From an uncultured Lutibacter sp. (GTDB taxonomy: Bacteria; Bacteroidota; Bacteroidia; Flavobacteriales; Flavobacteriaceae), in assembly GCF_947495725.1 (NCBI RefSeq), contig NZ_CANLZZ010000001.1:186001-250000 (forward strand): a stretch of DNA of 64,000 nt. Direction: 5' to 3'. Below are positions 1 to 8,333 of this stretch, piece after piece. The translations under genes and the position numbers were made by a program. Numbering within the stretch: position 1 is the stretch's first letter; every line of letters begins with the position of its first letter. Below the pieces are notes generated by a model. That model was not told the origin of the DNA. It saw only the letters and a program-made list of their open reading frames with translations, and made no database searches.

Positions 1-506
1 ATTATGAAAAAACAATAATTAACTCTAAAGAAATTGTGCTTTCAATACTTCTGTTTACAATTGTATCTGTTATGGAAGAAATGTTATTAAGAGGTTATGT
101 ACTTCGTAATTTAATGATTTCATTTAATAAATATGTAGCACTTATTGTTTCCTCATTAATATTTGCAGTAATGCACGGTTTTAATCCAAACATTGATTTA
201 TTTAGTATGACCAATATTTTTTTAGCCGGTATTCTTTTGGGCTTATCCTACATCTACACTAAAAATTTATGGTTTCCAATTGCCTTACATTTAAGTTGGA
301 ATTTATTTCAAACACTTTTTGGATTTAATGTAAGCGGACAAGATACATATTCAATAATTGAATTTAGCATTACCGAAAACTCATTATTAAATGGTGGAGC
401 ATTTGGATTTGAAGGATCAATCCTATCCGTTATTGCAATGATAATAGCAATTATAGGAATTGCTTTTTACTATAACAAACCTAAACCTAGGCATCATTCT
501 ATTTAA
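1..506 (+). CDS. CPBP family intramembrane metalloprotease (5' partial)
   Basis: The reading frame is open to the left edge of the window, so the N-terminus is missing and the GTG at 36 is not the true start. The visible protein is hydrophobic with several membrane spans. It carries the CPBP (Rce1/ABI-type) motifs in order: EEMLLR (EExxxR), FAVMHG (FxxxH) and HLSWN, which supply the glutamate, histidine and asparagine of the intramembrane active site. Members cleave prenylated or other membrane substrates, or act in bacteriocin self-immunity; the substrate here is unknown. The next gene starts 57 bp downstream on the same strand. The family call is firm; the physiological role is not known. 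Confidence 0.85.
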   Translation, partial: YEKTIINSKEIVLSILLFTIVSVMEEMLLRGYVLRNLMISFNKYVALIVSSLIFAVMHGFNPNIDLFSMTNIFLAGILLGLSYIYTKNLWFPIALHLSWNLFQTLFGFNVSGQDTYSIIEFSITENSLLNGGAFGFEGSILSVIAMIIAIIGIAFYYNKPKPRHHSI

Positions 507-563
507 AATTATAGGTAGTTATTTAATTTTAATTACTTTTAAAACAAATAACTATTTTTTATA

Positions 564-1283
564 ATGAAAACTTGTAAAAGCTGTAACTCAGAAATTACTG
601 GCAATTTTTGTTCAAATTGCGGGCGAAAAACAGTAGTAAAAAGAATTGATGGAACTTATATTTTACATGAAATAGGAAGTGTTTTAAATTTTGAAAAAGG
701 CATACTTTTTACCATAAAAGAATTAACTATAAATCCGGGTAAAAGTATAAAAACCTTTATTGCCGAAGACAGAAACAGGCTTGTAAAACCAATTATTTTT
801 TTAATAATTACTTCTTTAATCTATACCATATTAAGCCAATTTTTTAAAATTGAAGATGGTTACGTAAATTTCGAAAGTACCACAGAATCTGCTACAACCG
901 CTATTTTTAATTGGGTTCAAAATAATTATGGATATGCAAATATAATTATGGGTATATTTATTGTTTTATGGTTAAAAGTATTTTTCAGAAAATATCATTA
1001 CAACTTTTTCGAACTCTTAATTTTACTATGTTTTGTTATGGGAATGGGAATGTTAATTTATGCTCTTTTTGGAATTTTAGAAGGAATAACATCTATTAAA
1101 TTAATGCAAATTTCGGGTATAATAGGCATTATATATTGTACTTGGTCAATTGGTCAATTTTTCGATAAAAGAAAGAAAATGAGCTATTTAAAAGCATTTA
1201 TAGCTTATTTTTTAGGAATGTTTACTTTTAGTATCTTAGCCGTTGCTTTAGGACTATTTATTGATTTTATTGTTGTTAAATAG
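564..1283 (+). CDS. DUF3667 zinc-ribbon membrane protein
   Basis: A 239-residue protein. It begins with a four-cysteine zinc ribbon (CKSC at residues 4-7, CSNCG at 16-20), followed by the conserved block with TIKELTINPGKSI and a basic DRNRLVKP segment. About four hydrophobic membrane spans cover residues 75-239. This layout is that of the Bacteroidota DUF3667 family, whose members are predicted inner-membrane proteins of unknown function. It lies between the CPBP protease gene and a MORN-repeat protein gene with short gaps. No catalytic motif is visible. The family assignment is confident; no function is proposed. Confidence 0.75.
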   Translation: MKTCKSCNSEITGNFCSNCGRKTVVKRIDGTYILHEIGSVLNFEKGILFTIKELTINPGKSIKTFIAEDRNRLVKPIIFLIITSLIYTILSQFFKIEDGYVNFESTTESATTAIFNWVQNNYGYANIIMGIFIVLWLKVFFRKYHYNFFELLILLCFVMGMGMLIYALFGILEGITSIKLMQISGIIGIIYCTWSIGQFFDKRKKMSYLKAFIAYFLGMFTFSILAVALGLFIDFIVVK

Positions 1284-1338
1284 CATTTACATTATTTTAA
1301 AAAAAAAACATCATTTAACATTTAATCCAATCTAAATT

Positions 1339-1770
1339 ATGAAGAAAACACTTTTATTTTTAGTAATAACATTAATTTTCAACTACTCAAATGCCCAAAA
1401 ACTAGTTGAAAAATATAATTATGCTAGCGGAAAAACTACAGAAACTGGTAAGGTTGATAAAAATGGTTTTCCTATTGGTGAATGGCAATATAAATTAGAT
1501 AATGGTGCTTTGGATTATACCATTAACTGGGAACAAAATTCTATAAAAAAATATTTTGAATCGGGTGAATTAAAAGAAACAGGAACTTTTATCCCTGAAA
1601 CTGGAGTAAGTATTGGCAAATGGATTTCTTATTATAAAAATGGCACAATAAAAACCATAAAAACATATGATACAAATGGTGTAAAGAATGGTGAGTTTAA
1701 ACACTACCTTAAAAATGGAACATTAAAAACTATCGAAACTTATAATAAAGGCATAAAACAAGAATTATAA
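1339..1770 (+). CDS. Secreted MORN-repeat (YwqK-like) protein
   Basis: A 143-residue protein with an N-terminal signal peptide ending near NAQ (residue 20). It has four or five degenerate MORN-type repeats of the form Y-x-N-G-x-x-K, seen at YYKNGTIKTIKTY and YLKNGTLKTIETY. Proteins of this kind in Bacteroidota are often annotated as YwqK-family antitoxin-like. The signal peptide and the lack of a toxin partner argue against a toxin-antitoxin role here. It is probably a small periplasmic or outer-membrane-associated protein. Function unknown. Confidence 0.65.
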   Translation: MKKTLLFLVITLIFNYSNAQKLVEKYNYASGKTTETGKVDKNGFPIGEWQYKLDNGALDYTINWEQNSIKKYFESGELKETGTFIPETGVSIGKWISYYKNGTIKTIKTYDTNGVKNGEFKHYLKNGTLKTIETYNKGIKQEL

Positions 1771-1834
1771 ATCTCAGCTAAAAATAATGTAACTTCTAAC
1801 CAAAATTATATACCTATTACCTTTCATTTATTCC

Positions 1835-1842
1835 TAACTTTG
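1835..1842 (+). promoter_or_regulatory. Predicted -7 box (TAACTTTG) of copA
   Basis: TAACTTTG matches the Bacteroidota sigma-A -7 consensus TAnnTTTG. It ends 29 bp before the copA ATG at 1872, a typical 5' leader length. No copper-responsive operator was recognised. Confidence 0.5.
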
Positions 1843-1871
1843 CATTGAAACTTATTATTTAATTGGGAGTT

Positions 1872-4124
1872 ATGGAAACAACTAAAGAAGTTAAAAATAC
1901 ATCTAGTACACGAAACGAAATTTACAAAGTTTCGGGTATGACCTGTGCTTCTTGTGCCATAAGCCTTGAATCTAACCTAAAACCTTTAAAAGGAATAATA
2001 CAAGTTTCAGTTAATTACCCAAATCAATCTATTGCTGTAGAATTTAATGAAGCTATTGTTTCAAAAGAAATAATACAAAAAACTGCAAAAGACATCGGCT
2101 ATGAAATTATAACTGGGGAAAATACTGAAGCACAAGAAACTTTTAATAGTAATGAAGAAAAAAGACTTAAAACTTTAAAATCGAAACTAATTTTTGCAGC
2201 CATTTTTTCCGTTCCAGTTTTCTGTATTGCCATGTTTTTTATGGGGAAAATACCATATGAAAACTGGATAATGATGGCATTGTCCATACCTGTTTTATTT
2301 TGGAGTGGTTCCGAATTTTTCACTATTGCTTGGAAACGTTTAAAACACTTTTCTTCTAATATGGATACGTTGGTTGCATTAAGTACAGGCGTTGCGTTTA
2401 GTTTTAGTGTTTTCAATACTGTATATCCACAATTTTTTCTAAGTAAAGGTGTAACGCCACATGTGTATTTCGAATCGGCAGTTGTAATTATTACACTTAT
2501 TTTGTTAGGTCGTTTTTTAGAGGAGCGCGCAAAAAGTAAAACCTCATCAGCTATTAAAAAACTAATGGGTTTAACTCCAAAACAAGTAACTGTAATAAGA
2601 AACGGAGAAGAACAAATTATTGCTAACAAAGAAATTATTAAAGGTGATTTAATAGTTTTAAAACCAGGAGATAAAGTACCTGTTGACGGCAAAGTAAAAA
2701 GAGGTGAATCTTTTATTGATGAAAGTATGATTTCAGGAGAGCCAATTCCTGTTTTTAAAAAAAAGGGTGATGCTGTTATTGCTGGAACCATCAATCAAAA
2801 AGGTTCATTAAGAATTTTCGCTCAAAAAATAGGAGACGAAACATTGCTTTCTCATATTATTAAATTGGTACAACAGGCGCAATCAAGTAAACCAGCCATT
2901 CAAAAATTGGTAGATAAAATTGCTGGTATATTTATCCCTATTGTAATTGGAATTGCACTGTTAACTTTTGCTGTTTGGTATGTATTTGGTCCAAATCCAC
3001 CATTTAGTTACGCACTTCTTTCATTAATAACGGTTCTTATTATTGCTTGTCCGTGTGCTTTAGGATTGGCAACTCCTACTGCTTTAATGGTTGGAATTGG
3101 AAAAGGAGCCGAACAAGGAATCTTAATAAAAGATGCCCAAGCTTTAGAAACCGCATATAAAATAGATACTCTAATACTAGACAAAACAGGAACTATAACA
3201 GAAGGCAAACCAAAAGTAACTGACATTATTTGGAATGAAAACAATAATCATGAAGAACTAAAATCTATTTTACTTGAAATTGAATCGCAATCCGAACATC
3301 CAATTGCTGAAGCCATCGTTCAAAACTTAAAGCAAGAAAATATTTCAGCTATCCAATCCCAATCTTTTGAAAGCATAACCGGAATGGGTGCGAAAATAAC
3401 CATTGATAATGTTACTTATTTAGTTGGAAATGAAAATCTAATGTATGAGAATAAGGTTATTATTTCTGAAAAGCTTAAAATAAGTGCACAAGAATTAACT
3501 GCAGAGGCAAAAACCGTTGTTTACTTTGGTAAAGCCAATAAAGCTGTTGCAATTATTGCAGTTGCCGACCAATTAAAAGAAAGAACAACAGAAGCTATTA
3601 AACAAATTCAGCAAATGGGTATTGAAGTATATATGCTTACTGGTGACAATGAAAAAACAGCTTCTGAAATTGCACATAAAGTTGGAATAAAACATTTTAA
3701 AGCAAATGTAATGCCTGCTGATAAAGGTAAGTTTGTAAAAGAATTGCAACTAAAAGGAAAAGTTGTAGCAATGGCTGGAGATGGTATAAACGATTCGCTT
3801 GCATTGGCACAATCTAACGTTGGAATAGCGATGGGAAGTGGTACAGATATTGCAATGGAAAGTGCAAGTATAACACTAATTCATTCCGATTTAACACAAA
3901 TAGTAAAAGCCATAAAACTATCAAAAGCCACAATGAAAACCATTAAACAGAATTTGTTTTGGGCATTTATTTACAACATTATTGCTATTCCAGTTGCCGC
4001 AGGAATATTTTACCCAATGTTTGGATTTTTATTGAATCCAATGATTGCGGGCGCAGCAATGTCAATGAGTTCAATTTCTGTAGTAACTAATAGTTTACGC
4101 TTAAAAAAACAATCCATTAATTAA
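1872..4124 (+). CDS. copA: Copper-exporting P1B-type ATPase
   Basis: ATP-driven Cu(+) efflux pump of the inner membrane. From the ATG at 1872 the 750-residue protein has one N-terminal heavy-metal-associated domain (GMTCASC, Cys25 and Cys28). The membrane core carries the metal-translocating CPC motif (about residues 393-395), and the phosphorylation motif DKTGT starts near Asp437. The TGD and GDGIND hinge motifs lie in the P domain, and SEHP in the nucleotide-binding domain. The CPC motif and CASC-type HMA domain indicate Cu(I) rather than Zn/Cd. A TTG at 1863 is in frame, but ATG 1872 is preferred because it sits 29 bp behind a good -7 box. The next gene, 9 bp downstream, encodes a small HMA protein. 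Confidence 0.9.
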   Translation: METTKEVKNTSSTRNEIYKVSGMTCASCAISLESNLKPLKGIIQVSVNYPNQSIAVEFNEAIVSKEIIQKTAKDIGYEIITGENTEAQETFNSNEEKRLKTLKSKLIFAAIFSVPVFCIAMFFMGKIPYENWIMMALSIPVLFWSGSEFFTIAWKRLKHFSSNMDTLVALSTGVAFSFSVFNTVYPQFFLSKGVTPHVYFESAVVIITLILLGRFLEERAKSKTSSAIKKLMGLTPKQVTVIRNGEEQIIANKEIIKGDLIVLKPGDKVPVDGKVKRGESFIDESMISGEPIPVFKKKGDAVIAGTINQKGSLRIFAQKIGDETLLSHIIKLVQQAQSSKPAIQKLVDKIAGIFIPIVIGIALLTFAVWYVFGPNPPFSYALLSLITVLIIACPCALGLATPTALMVGIGKGAEQGILIKDAQALETAYKIDTLILDKTGTITEGKPKVTDIIWNENNNHEELKSILLEIESQSEHPIAEAIVQNLKQENISAIQSQSFESITGMGAKITIDNVTYLVGNENLMYENKVIISEKLKISAQELTAEAKTVVYFGKANKAVAIIAVADQLKERTTEAIKQIQQMGIEVYMLTGDNEKTASEIAHKVGIKHFKANVMPADKGKFVKELQLKGKVVAMAGDGINDSLALAQSNVGIAMGSGTDIAMESASITLIHSDLTQIVKAIKLSKATMKTIKQNLFWAFIYNIIAIPVAAGIFYPMFGFLLNPMIAGAAMSMSSISVVTNSLRLKKQSIN

Positions 4125-4133
4125 AAAACAATT

Positions 4134-4343
4134 ATGAAAACTGTAAAATTCAAAACAAATATTAACTGTGGAAATTGCATTAAAACAGTAACTCCTTTTT
4201 TAAACGAATTAGATAATATAGACACTTGGAAAGTGGATACCGATAATCCGGATAAAATTTTAGAAGTAGTACTTGATGACAATAATGACAAAATAGTAAT
4301 TGAAGTAGTAAAAAAAGCTGGTTTTATTATTGAAACAATTTAA
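4134..4343 (+). CDS. Small HMA-domain metal-binding protein
   Basis: A 69-residue single-domain protein of CopZ type. The metal site is CGNC (Cys12 and Cys15), and the ferredoxin-like alpha/beta order fits an HMA fold. It is co-transcribed with copA (9-bp gap) and probably delivers copper to the ATPase or buffers cytosolic Cu(I). The domain is diverged from classical CopZ (NCGNCIKTV instead of GMTCxxC), so a passive binding role cannot be excluded. Confidence 0.75.
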   Translation: MKTVKFKTNINCGNCIKTVTPFLNELDNIDTWKVDTDNPDKILEVVLDDNNDKIVIEVVKKAGFIIETI

Positions 4344-4377
4344 ATTAAGGCATTTTAAAGTAGTTATAATTTTCTTT

Positions 4378-5889
4378 CTATTTCATATCAGGATTCATTA
4401 AAACAACACCATCCTTACGAGCTTTCATATACACGGCTTTTGAAGGTCTTGGTCTAATTCTGTACTTAGTTGGTAATCCCGTTTCTCTAAAAAAATCATC
4501 TGGTGTTCTTTCTGTTGGAAGAACATCATTTGTGGTTACTCTAATAGTATTTAACAACGAGCGCATATTCTCTAAAGCTTCAGCATATGCTGGACTTGTT
4601 GCTAAATTATGAAGTTCGTTTGGATCGGCTACAATATCAAAAAGTTCCTCTTCTGCTCTTGGAATTTCAAAACATTTTAATTGCGCTATATTTAACGTTC
4701 CTTTCTCCTTTTCCTCTTTCATACTTTGCCAACTTCTACCTCTAATTACATCTGCTGAAGGTGTATTTGGTAAATCTGGATAGTAATTTTTTACATATTT
4801 ATATTTTTTTGTACGAACAGCTCGGGTATAATCTTCAAAATCATGGAAATGGTCCTCTGCATAAATTTCATTTCTTACACCTTCCTTTGATTGATTTAAT
4901 AACGGTGTAAAATCGACCCCTTCAAAATCTGTTAAAGGCACCAACCCTGCCAATTTCATAAAAGTAGGGGCAATATCAATTGAACTTACAAGATTATGAT
5001 TTACAGTGTTAGGTTTAACTTTTTTAGGCCATTTTACTATCCAAGGAGTTTTTATACCTCCATCATACAGTGTTGTTTTATCTCTTGGAAAAGCTCTACC
5101 ATTATCTGAAATAAAAAGTATTATTGTGTTATCAGAAACGCCTTGAGCCTCTAACTCAGCAACTACTTTCCCAATATAATTATCCATTCTAGTAATTTCG
5201 TCATAGTAAAGAGCAAAATCTTTTTTTACCAATTCTGTTTCTGGCACATATGGAGGTAAAACTACTTCTTCAGGATTATGCGGATTCTCGCTCATACCAT
5301 CATAAAATGGTCTATGAGCATCAAATGAAGCTAACCAAGTAAAAAAAGGCTTGTCTTTTGGTCGCTGTCTCAATAATTTTAGCCAATCATCACATCCACT
5401 TCCATCACCAACCAAACGTCTATCAAGTCCAATTGGAGCATCTTTCCATTGCATTTCTAAAAGCAAATTAAAATCATCTCTAACAGGATCTCCCATATGG
5501 TATTTCCCTGCCAATCCTGTCCAATAACCCGCTTTTTTTAACTCTTCAACAAAAGTTTTTTTATTCTCGGGTAAAGGCCAAGATAATTGTTCTGCGTCTG
5601 TATTATGAGGATACAATCCTGAAATTATGCTTGTTCTACTAGGACTGCAAGAACTGGTGGTTAAAAATGCCTCAGTAAATAACATACCATCTTTAGCTAA
5701 CTTGTCTAAATTTGGTGTTTTAACTTTATTATTTCCATAAGGACCAATATCATTCCAACCAACATCATCTGCAATTATAAATACAATATTAGGTTGTTCA
5801 ATAAGAGCTTCCACTTTTTTTTCACTACAAGAAACAAAACATATTGATACTAAAAATAAAAGAATTTTGAAGTGGTGATTTAATCTCAT
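4378..5889 (-). CDS. S1 family sulfatase, lipoprotein
   Basis: Formylglycine-dependent sulfatase of 503 residues that removes sulfate esters from polysaccharide. A lipoprotein signal ends at Cys21 (FVSC). The metal-binding DD pair is at residues 41-42. The modification motif is C-S-P-S-R (Cys81 to Arg85), where Cys81 would become formylglycine. The SSCSPSRTS context resembles the sulfamidase-like branch of family S1, but the subfamily cannot be fixed by eye. It is the most downstream intact gene of the leftward hydrolase island and has its own predicted -7 box at 5952-5959. An anaerobic sulfatase-maturing enzyme or formylglycine generator was not seen in the window. Substrate inferred from context: a sulfated algal galactan. 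Confidence 0.88.
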   Translation of the reverse strand: MRLNHHFKILLFLVSICFVSCSEKKVEALIEQPNIVFIIADDVGWNDIGPYGNNKVKTPNLDKLAKDGMLFTEAFLTTSSCSPSRTSIISGLYPHNTDAEQLSWPLPENKKTFVEELKKAGYWTGLAGKYHMGDPVRDDFNLLLEMQWKDAPIGLDRRLVGDGSGCDDWLKLLRQRPKDKPFFTWLASFDAHRPFYDGMSENPHNPEEVVLPPYVPETELVKKDFALYYDEITRMDNYIGKVVAELEAQGVSDNTIILFISDNGRAFPRDKTTLYDGGIKTPWIVKWPKKVKPNTVNHNLVSSIDIAPTFMKLAGLVPLTDFEGVDFTPLLNQSKEGVRNEIYAEDHFHDFEDYTRAVRTKKYKYVKNYYPDLPNTPSADVIRGRSWQSMKEEKEKGTLNIAQLKCFEIPRAEEELFDIVADPNELHNLATSPAYAEALENMRSLLNTIRVTTNDVLPTERTPDDFFRETGLPTKYRIRPRPSKAVYMKARKDGVVLMNPDMK

Positions 5890-5951
5890 AAAATAGGTGT
5901 TTTAACTAAAGCTCTTGAATTTATAACACACTTTATATGTATTACATCATA

Positions 5952-5959
5952 CAAATATA
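5952..5959 (-). promoter_or_regulatory. Predicted -7 box (TATATTTG) of the sulfatase gene
   Basis: The reverse strand reads TATATTTG, an exact TAnnTTTG match, 63 bp upstream of the sulfatase ATG at 5889. It implies that this sulfatase is transcribed separately from the GH29 remnant and hydrolase upstream. Confidence 0.45.
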
Positions 5960-6055
5960 TATAATTTTATAAGATACCCAAATTAACCTATTTTATATAA
6001 CCTCAATTACTTAAATATAGTTTTAAGTAAAATAATGTAGAACAATTCTTATTAT

Positions 6056-6515
6056 TTAATATCTTTCAATTTTTAGAACATACGCAAAATCACAAGGTTT
6101 TTCCGTTGGAAATTTCACTATCAAACCTTTTTCTGTTTGTTTCCAGTTAAGTTTTGCATTTGAACCTAATAATGTAATCGATTTAATATCATTAGGATAT
6201 AATTTTCCGTTACTTCCAAGGGTTCTAACAACAATTTGATCTCCTGGCCAATCCATACAAATTGCATACAAGTTTTTACCGTTTTGAGTAAATCGTATAT
6301 CTTCAGCAGTATATTTAGGAATTAATTCGCCGTGGTTTTTTCCTTGTCCGTGGTGTCCAGGATTAGTAACTTCGGTTGGGCCTTCACCAAAAAACACCCA
6401 AGGAATGGTATTATAAATAGCTTCTCCATTAATTTTTAACCAAGCTCCCATTGCATACAATTCTTTTTTAGTTTCTTCAGGAAAAGAGCCATTTGCCAAT
6501 GGCGGAACATTTAAG
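6056..6515 (-). pseudogene. Duplicated 3' fragment of a GH29 gene
   Basis: About 450 bp (6063-6515) match 9913-10364, the 3' third of the intact GH29 gene at 9908-11413, with only a handful of substitutions. By eye I counted about eight, near 98% identity. The encoded piece is the C-terminal beta-sandwich region and ends in IERY instead of IERI. It has no start codon context, signal peptide or catalytic domain, and the similarity stops abruptly at 6515 and at 6063. This is a recent partial duplication or recombination remnant and not a functional enzyme. No insertion sequence or long terminal repeat was found at the borders. Confidence 0.88.
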
Positions 6516-6555
6516 GACCTATTTTTTCATTGAAAATACAATGAAATTTTGTATC

Positions 6556-8301
6556 CTAATCTCCTGATGAGTCATTACCAATTACAACGAATTTAGATAA
6601 TATAGAAGGCTTCAGTTCTTTATGATATATAATTGTTGAAACTGCATATTGAGTGTTTTCTTTGAAGGCCACCTTACTATTTAACTTAACTTCAAATTGC
6701 TCGAAAGGAGCTATGCCAGGAACTTTTGAAGGAATTTTTTCAATAATAGAATTATCTTTTTTAATAATTACAACTAATTCGCATTCCTGAGAGTTAACTT
6801 GTCCAAAATTCTCGATTACTACACTTACGTTGGTTAACGTTTCTTTTTTAGTGAAAACTGGTATTCGAGTAGATAGAATTGGCTCTAAATAATTAACACC
6901 CGGTAAATGAGAAAAACCGAATAATAATTTTCCTTTAGATGTTTTTCCTATTAGTTTGGCTGTAAAATTATTATTTGTAATACCATTTCCTTCTCCATTA
7001 AATACTAAGATTAAATCATTACCCGCTTTTTCTGTTTTTTGGAGTTTACAACCTTTTCCATAATCAACCTTTTCAGGAGCTCCAAAACTTAGTGAAGAAA
7101 AATCGATGTCGGTATGTGGATTAAAGTTATCCTCTGCAAGTACCTTAACTTTTATCGTTTTTGTTTTTGAATTAATGGGTTTTTTATTTTCAATACTCAA
7201 TAATCGGCCAACAGTAAGAGGTACAAATACGTTTTTACATCCGTGATTATCATTAGCTTTATTAAGATATTTTATGGTATCCGACACAGCAAAATTAGCA
7301 AGAAACGCTCTTCCATACTTATCCTGAGTAACTTTTATTCGTTCATATTTATACCAATCTTCTTTAATCCCATTTTTTTGAACAGTTATTCCTGGAATAT
7401 AAGCTTCTCCATCATCCCATTTCCATTTAACACCATCTTTAGATCGCATATAATAAGCAATACGTCCTTGCCAATCATTTACAATTAAATGATATTGAAT
7501 GTTATCACGCCAAATAACGGGATCTTCAAATTCTCCATCTACATTTGGATAAATGCAATCTGTTGAAACTCTTTGATAGGATGTCATCCCTGTTTTGCTA
7601 AACCAAACATCCCCATGTCGGTTTACCATTAAAAATGAACCATCTTCTCGCTGTGCAAAAGTATTATTTGTAAGGTAATCACCTGGAGCATTAGGATCAC
7701 GGCGGTCACGACTATCATATTCTAATGTATAGCGTGTCCAAGGTCCAGTCACATTATCAGATACATAAGCATAGGGAATAACATAAACAACGTATTTCCC
7801 TTCTTTAGAAATGTACCATTCTGTATTATGTCCATATCCTAAATCATCGATTACCTTATATGGACCAAATGGATTATCAGCTATTGCATGCACGGTATTG
7901 GAAAAACCAAAAGGTAAATGTGTACGGTTATGTATAAACTTACCTTTGTTTAGTCGTCTTGTACTTTGTGGCCAACGTGCAACAAATAAATGGTACTTAC
8001 CATCGTCAGCTAATCGGGCATTTCCACCCCAATAATCATATACTGGATTTTCAATTCCATTATTAACTTCTCGAGGAACAACATTATTACCTCCCCAAGT
8101 GTTGTCTGTTATTCCTCCTAGGTCGGGCATAGGTAAGTATCGATCTAAAAAACGACCACCATATACTAAACTATCCCATTTTGACGGAGCATTACGCTCA
8201 ATAACGTGGATGCGAGTGTCACTTATTATTGAATTACTTTTTTGCGCACTAATAGTAATTTGAAGAAAGCATAACAACAGAGTTAGATGTTTTATTTTCA
8301 T
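6556..8301 (-). CDS. Secreted beta-propeller glycoside hydrolase-like protein (GH43/GH117-like)
   Basis: A 581-residue protein with a signal peptide ending near SAQ (residue 20). Residues about 85-370 have the recurring blade pattern of five-bladed beta-propeller hydrolases. Landmarks are GGNARLADDGKYHLFVARW (92-110), GHNTEW (157-162) and FEDPVIWRDN (258-267). The EDP and GHN elements recall GH43 and GH117, the latter being the 3,6-anhydro-L-galactosidase family of agar breakdown. A C-terminal CARDB-like beta domain follows (about 480-570). It lies in one leftward transcription unit with the GH29 gene at 8334-9845 (32-bp gap). The exact CAZy family cannot be named by eye. The GH29 fragment begins just downstream of its stop, so the 3' end may have been altered by that event. 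Confidence 0.6.
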   Translation of the reverse strand: MKIKHLTLLLCFLQITISAQKSNSIISDTRIHVIERNAPSKWDSLVYGGRFLDRYLPMPDLGGITDNTWGGNNVVPREVNNGIENPVYDYWGGNARLADDGKYHLFVARWPQSTRRLNKGKFIHNRTHLPFGFSNTVHAIADNPFGPYKVIDDLGYGHNTEWYISKEGKYVVYVIPYAYVSDNVTGPWTRYTLEYDSRDRRDPNAPGDYLTNNTFAQREDGSFLMVNRHGDVWFSKTGMTSYQRVSTDCIYPNVDGEFEDPVIWRDNIQYHLIVNDWQGRIAYYMRSKDGVKWKWDDGEAYIPGITVQKNGIKEDWYKYERIKVTQDKYGRAFLANFAVSDTIKYLNKANDNHGCKNVFVPLTVGRLLSIENKKPINSKTKTIKVKVLAEDNFNPHTDIDFSSLSFGAPEKVDYGKGCKLQKTEKAGNDLILVFNGEGNGITNNNFTAKLIGKTSKGKLLFGFSHLPGVNYLEPILSTRIPVFTKKETLTNVSVVIENFGQVNSQECELVVIIKKDNSIIEKIPSKVPGIAPFEQFEVKLNSKVAFKENTQYAVSTIIYHKELKPSILSKFVVIGNDSSGD

Positions 8302-8333
8302 TGATTTATATTTTAAGTTGAAGAATGGAAGAT

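Noticed and set aside
1339-1770. Antitoxin of a YwqK-type system
   Set aside because: Has a signal peptide and no toxin partner; MORN repeats alone do not support it.
2099-3244. Long minus-strand frames inside copA
   Set aside because: Antisense shadows of a clearly recognised P-type ATPase; no family motif.
6056-6499. 147-residue frame as a separate gene
   Set aside because: It is the near-identical tail of the GH29 at 9908-11413 without start, leader or catalytic domain.
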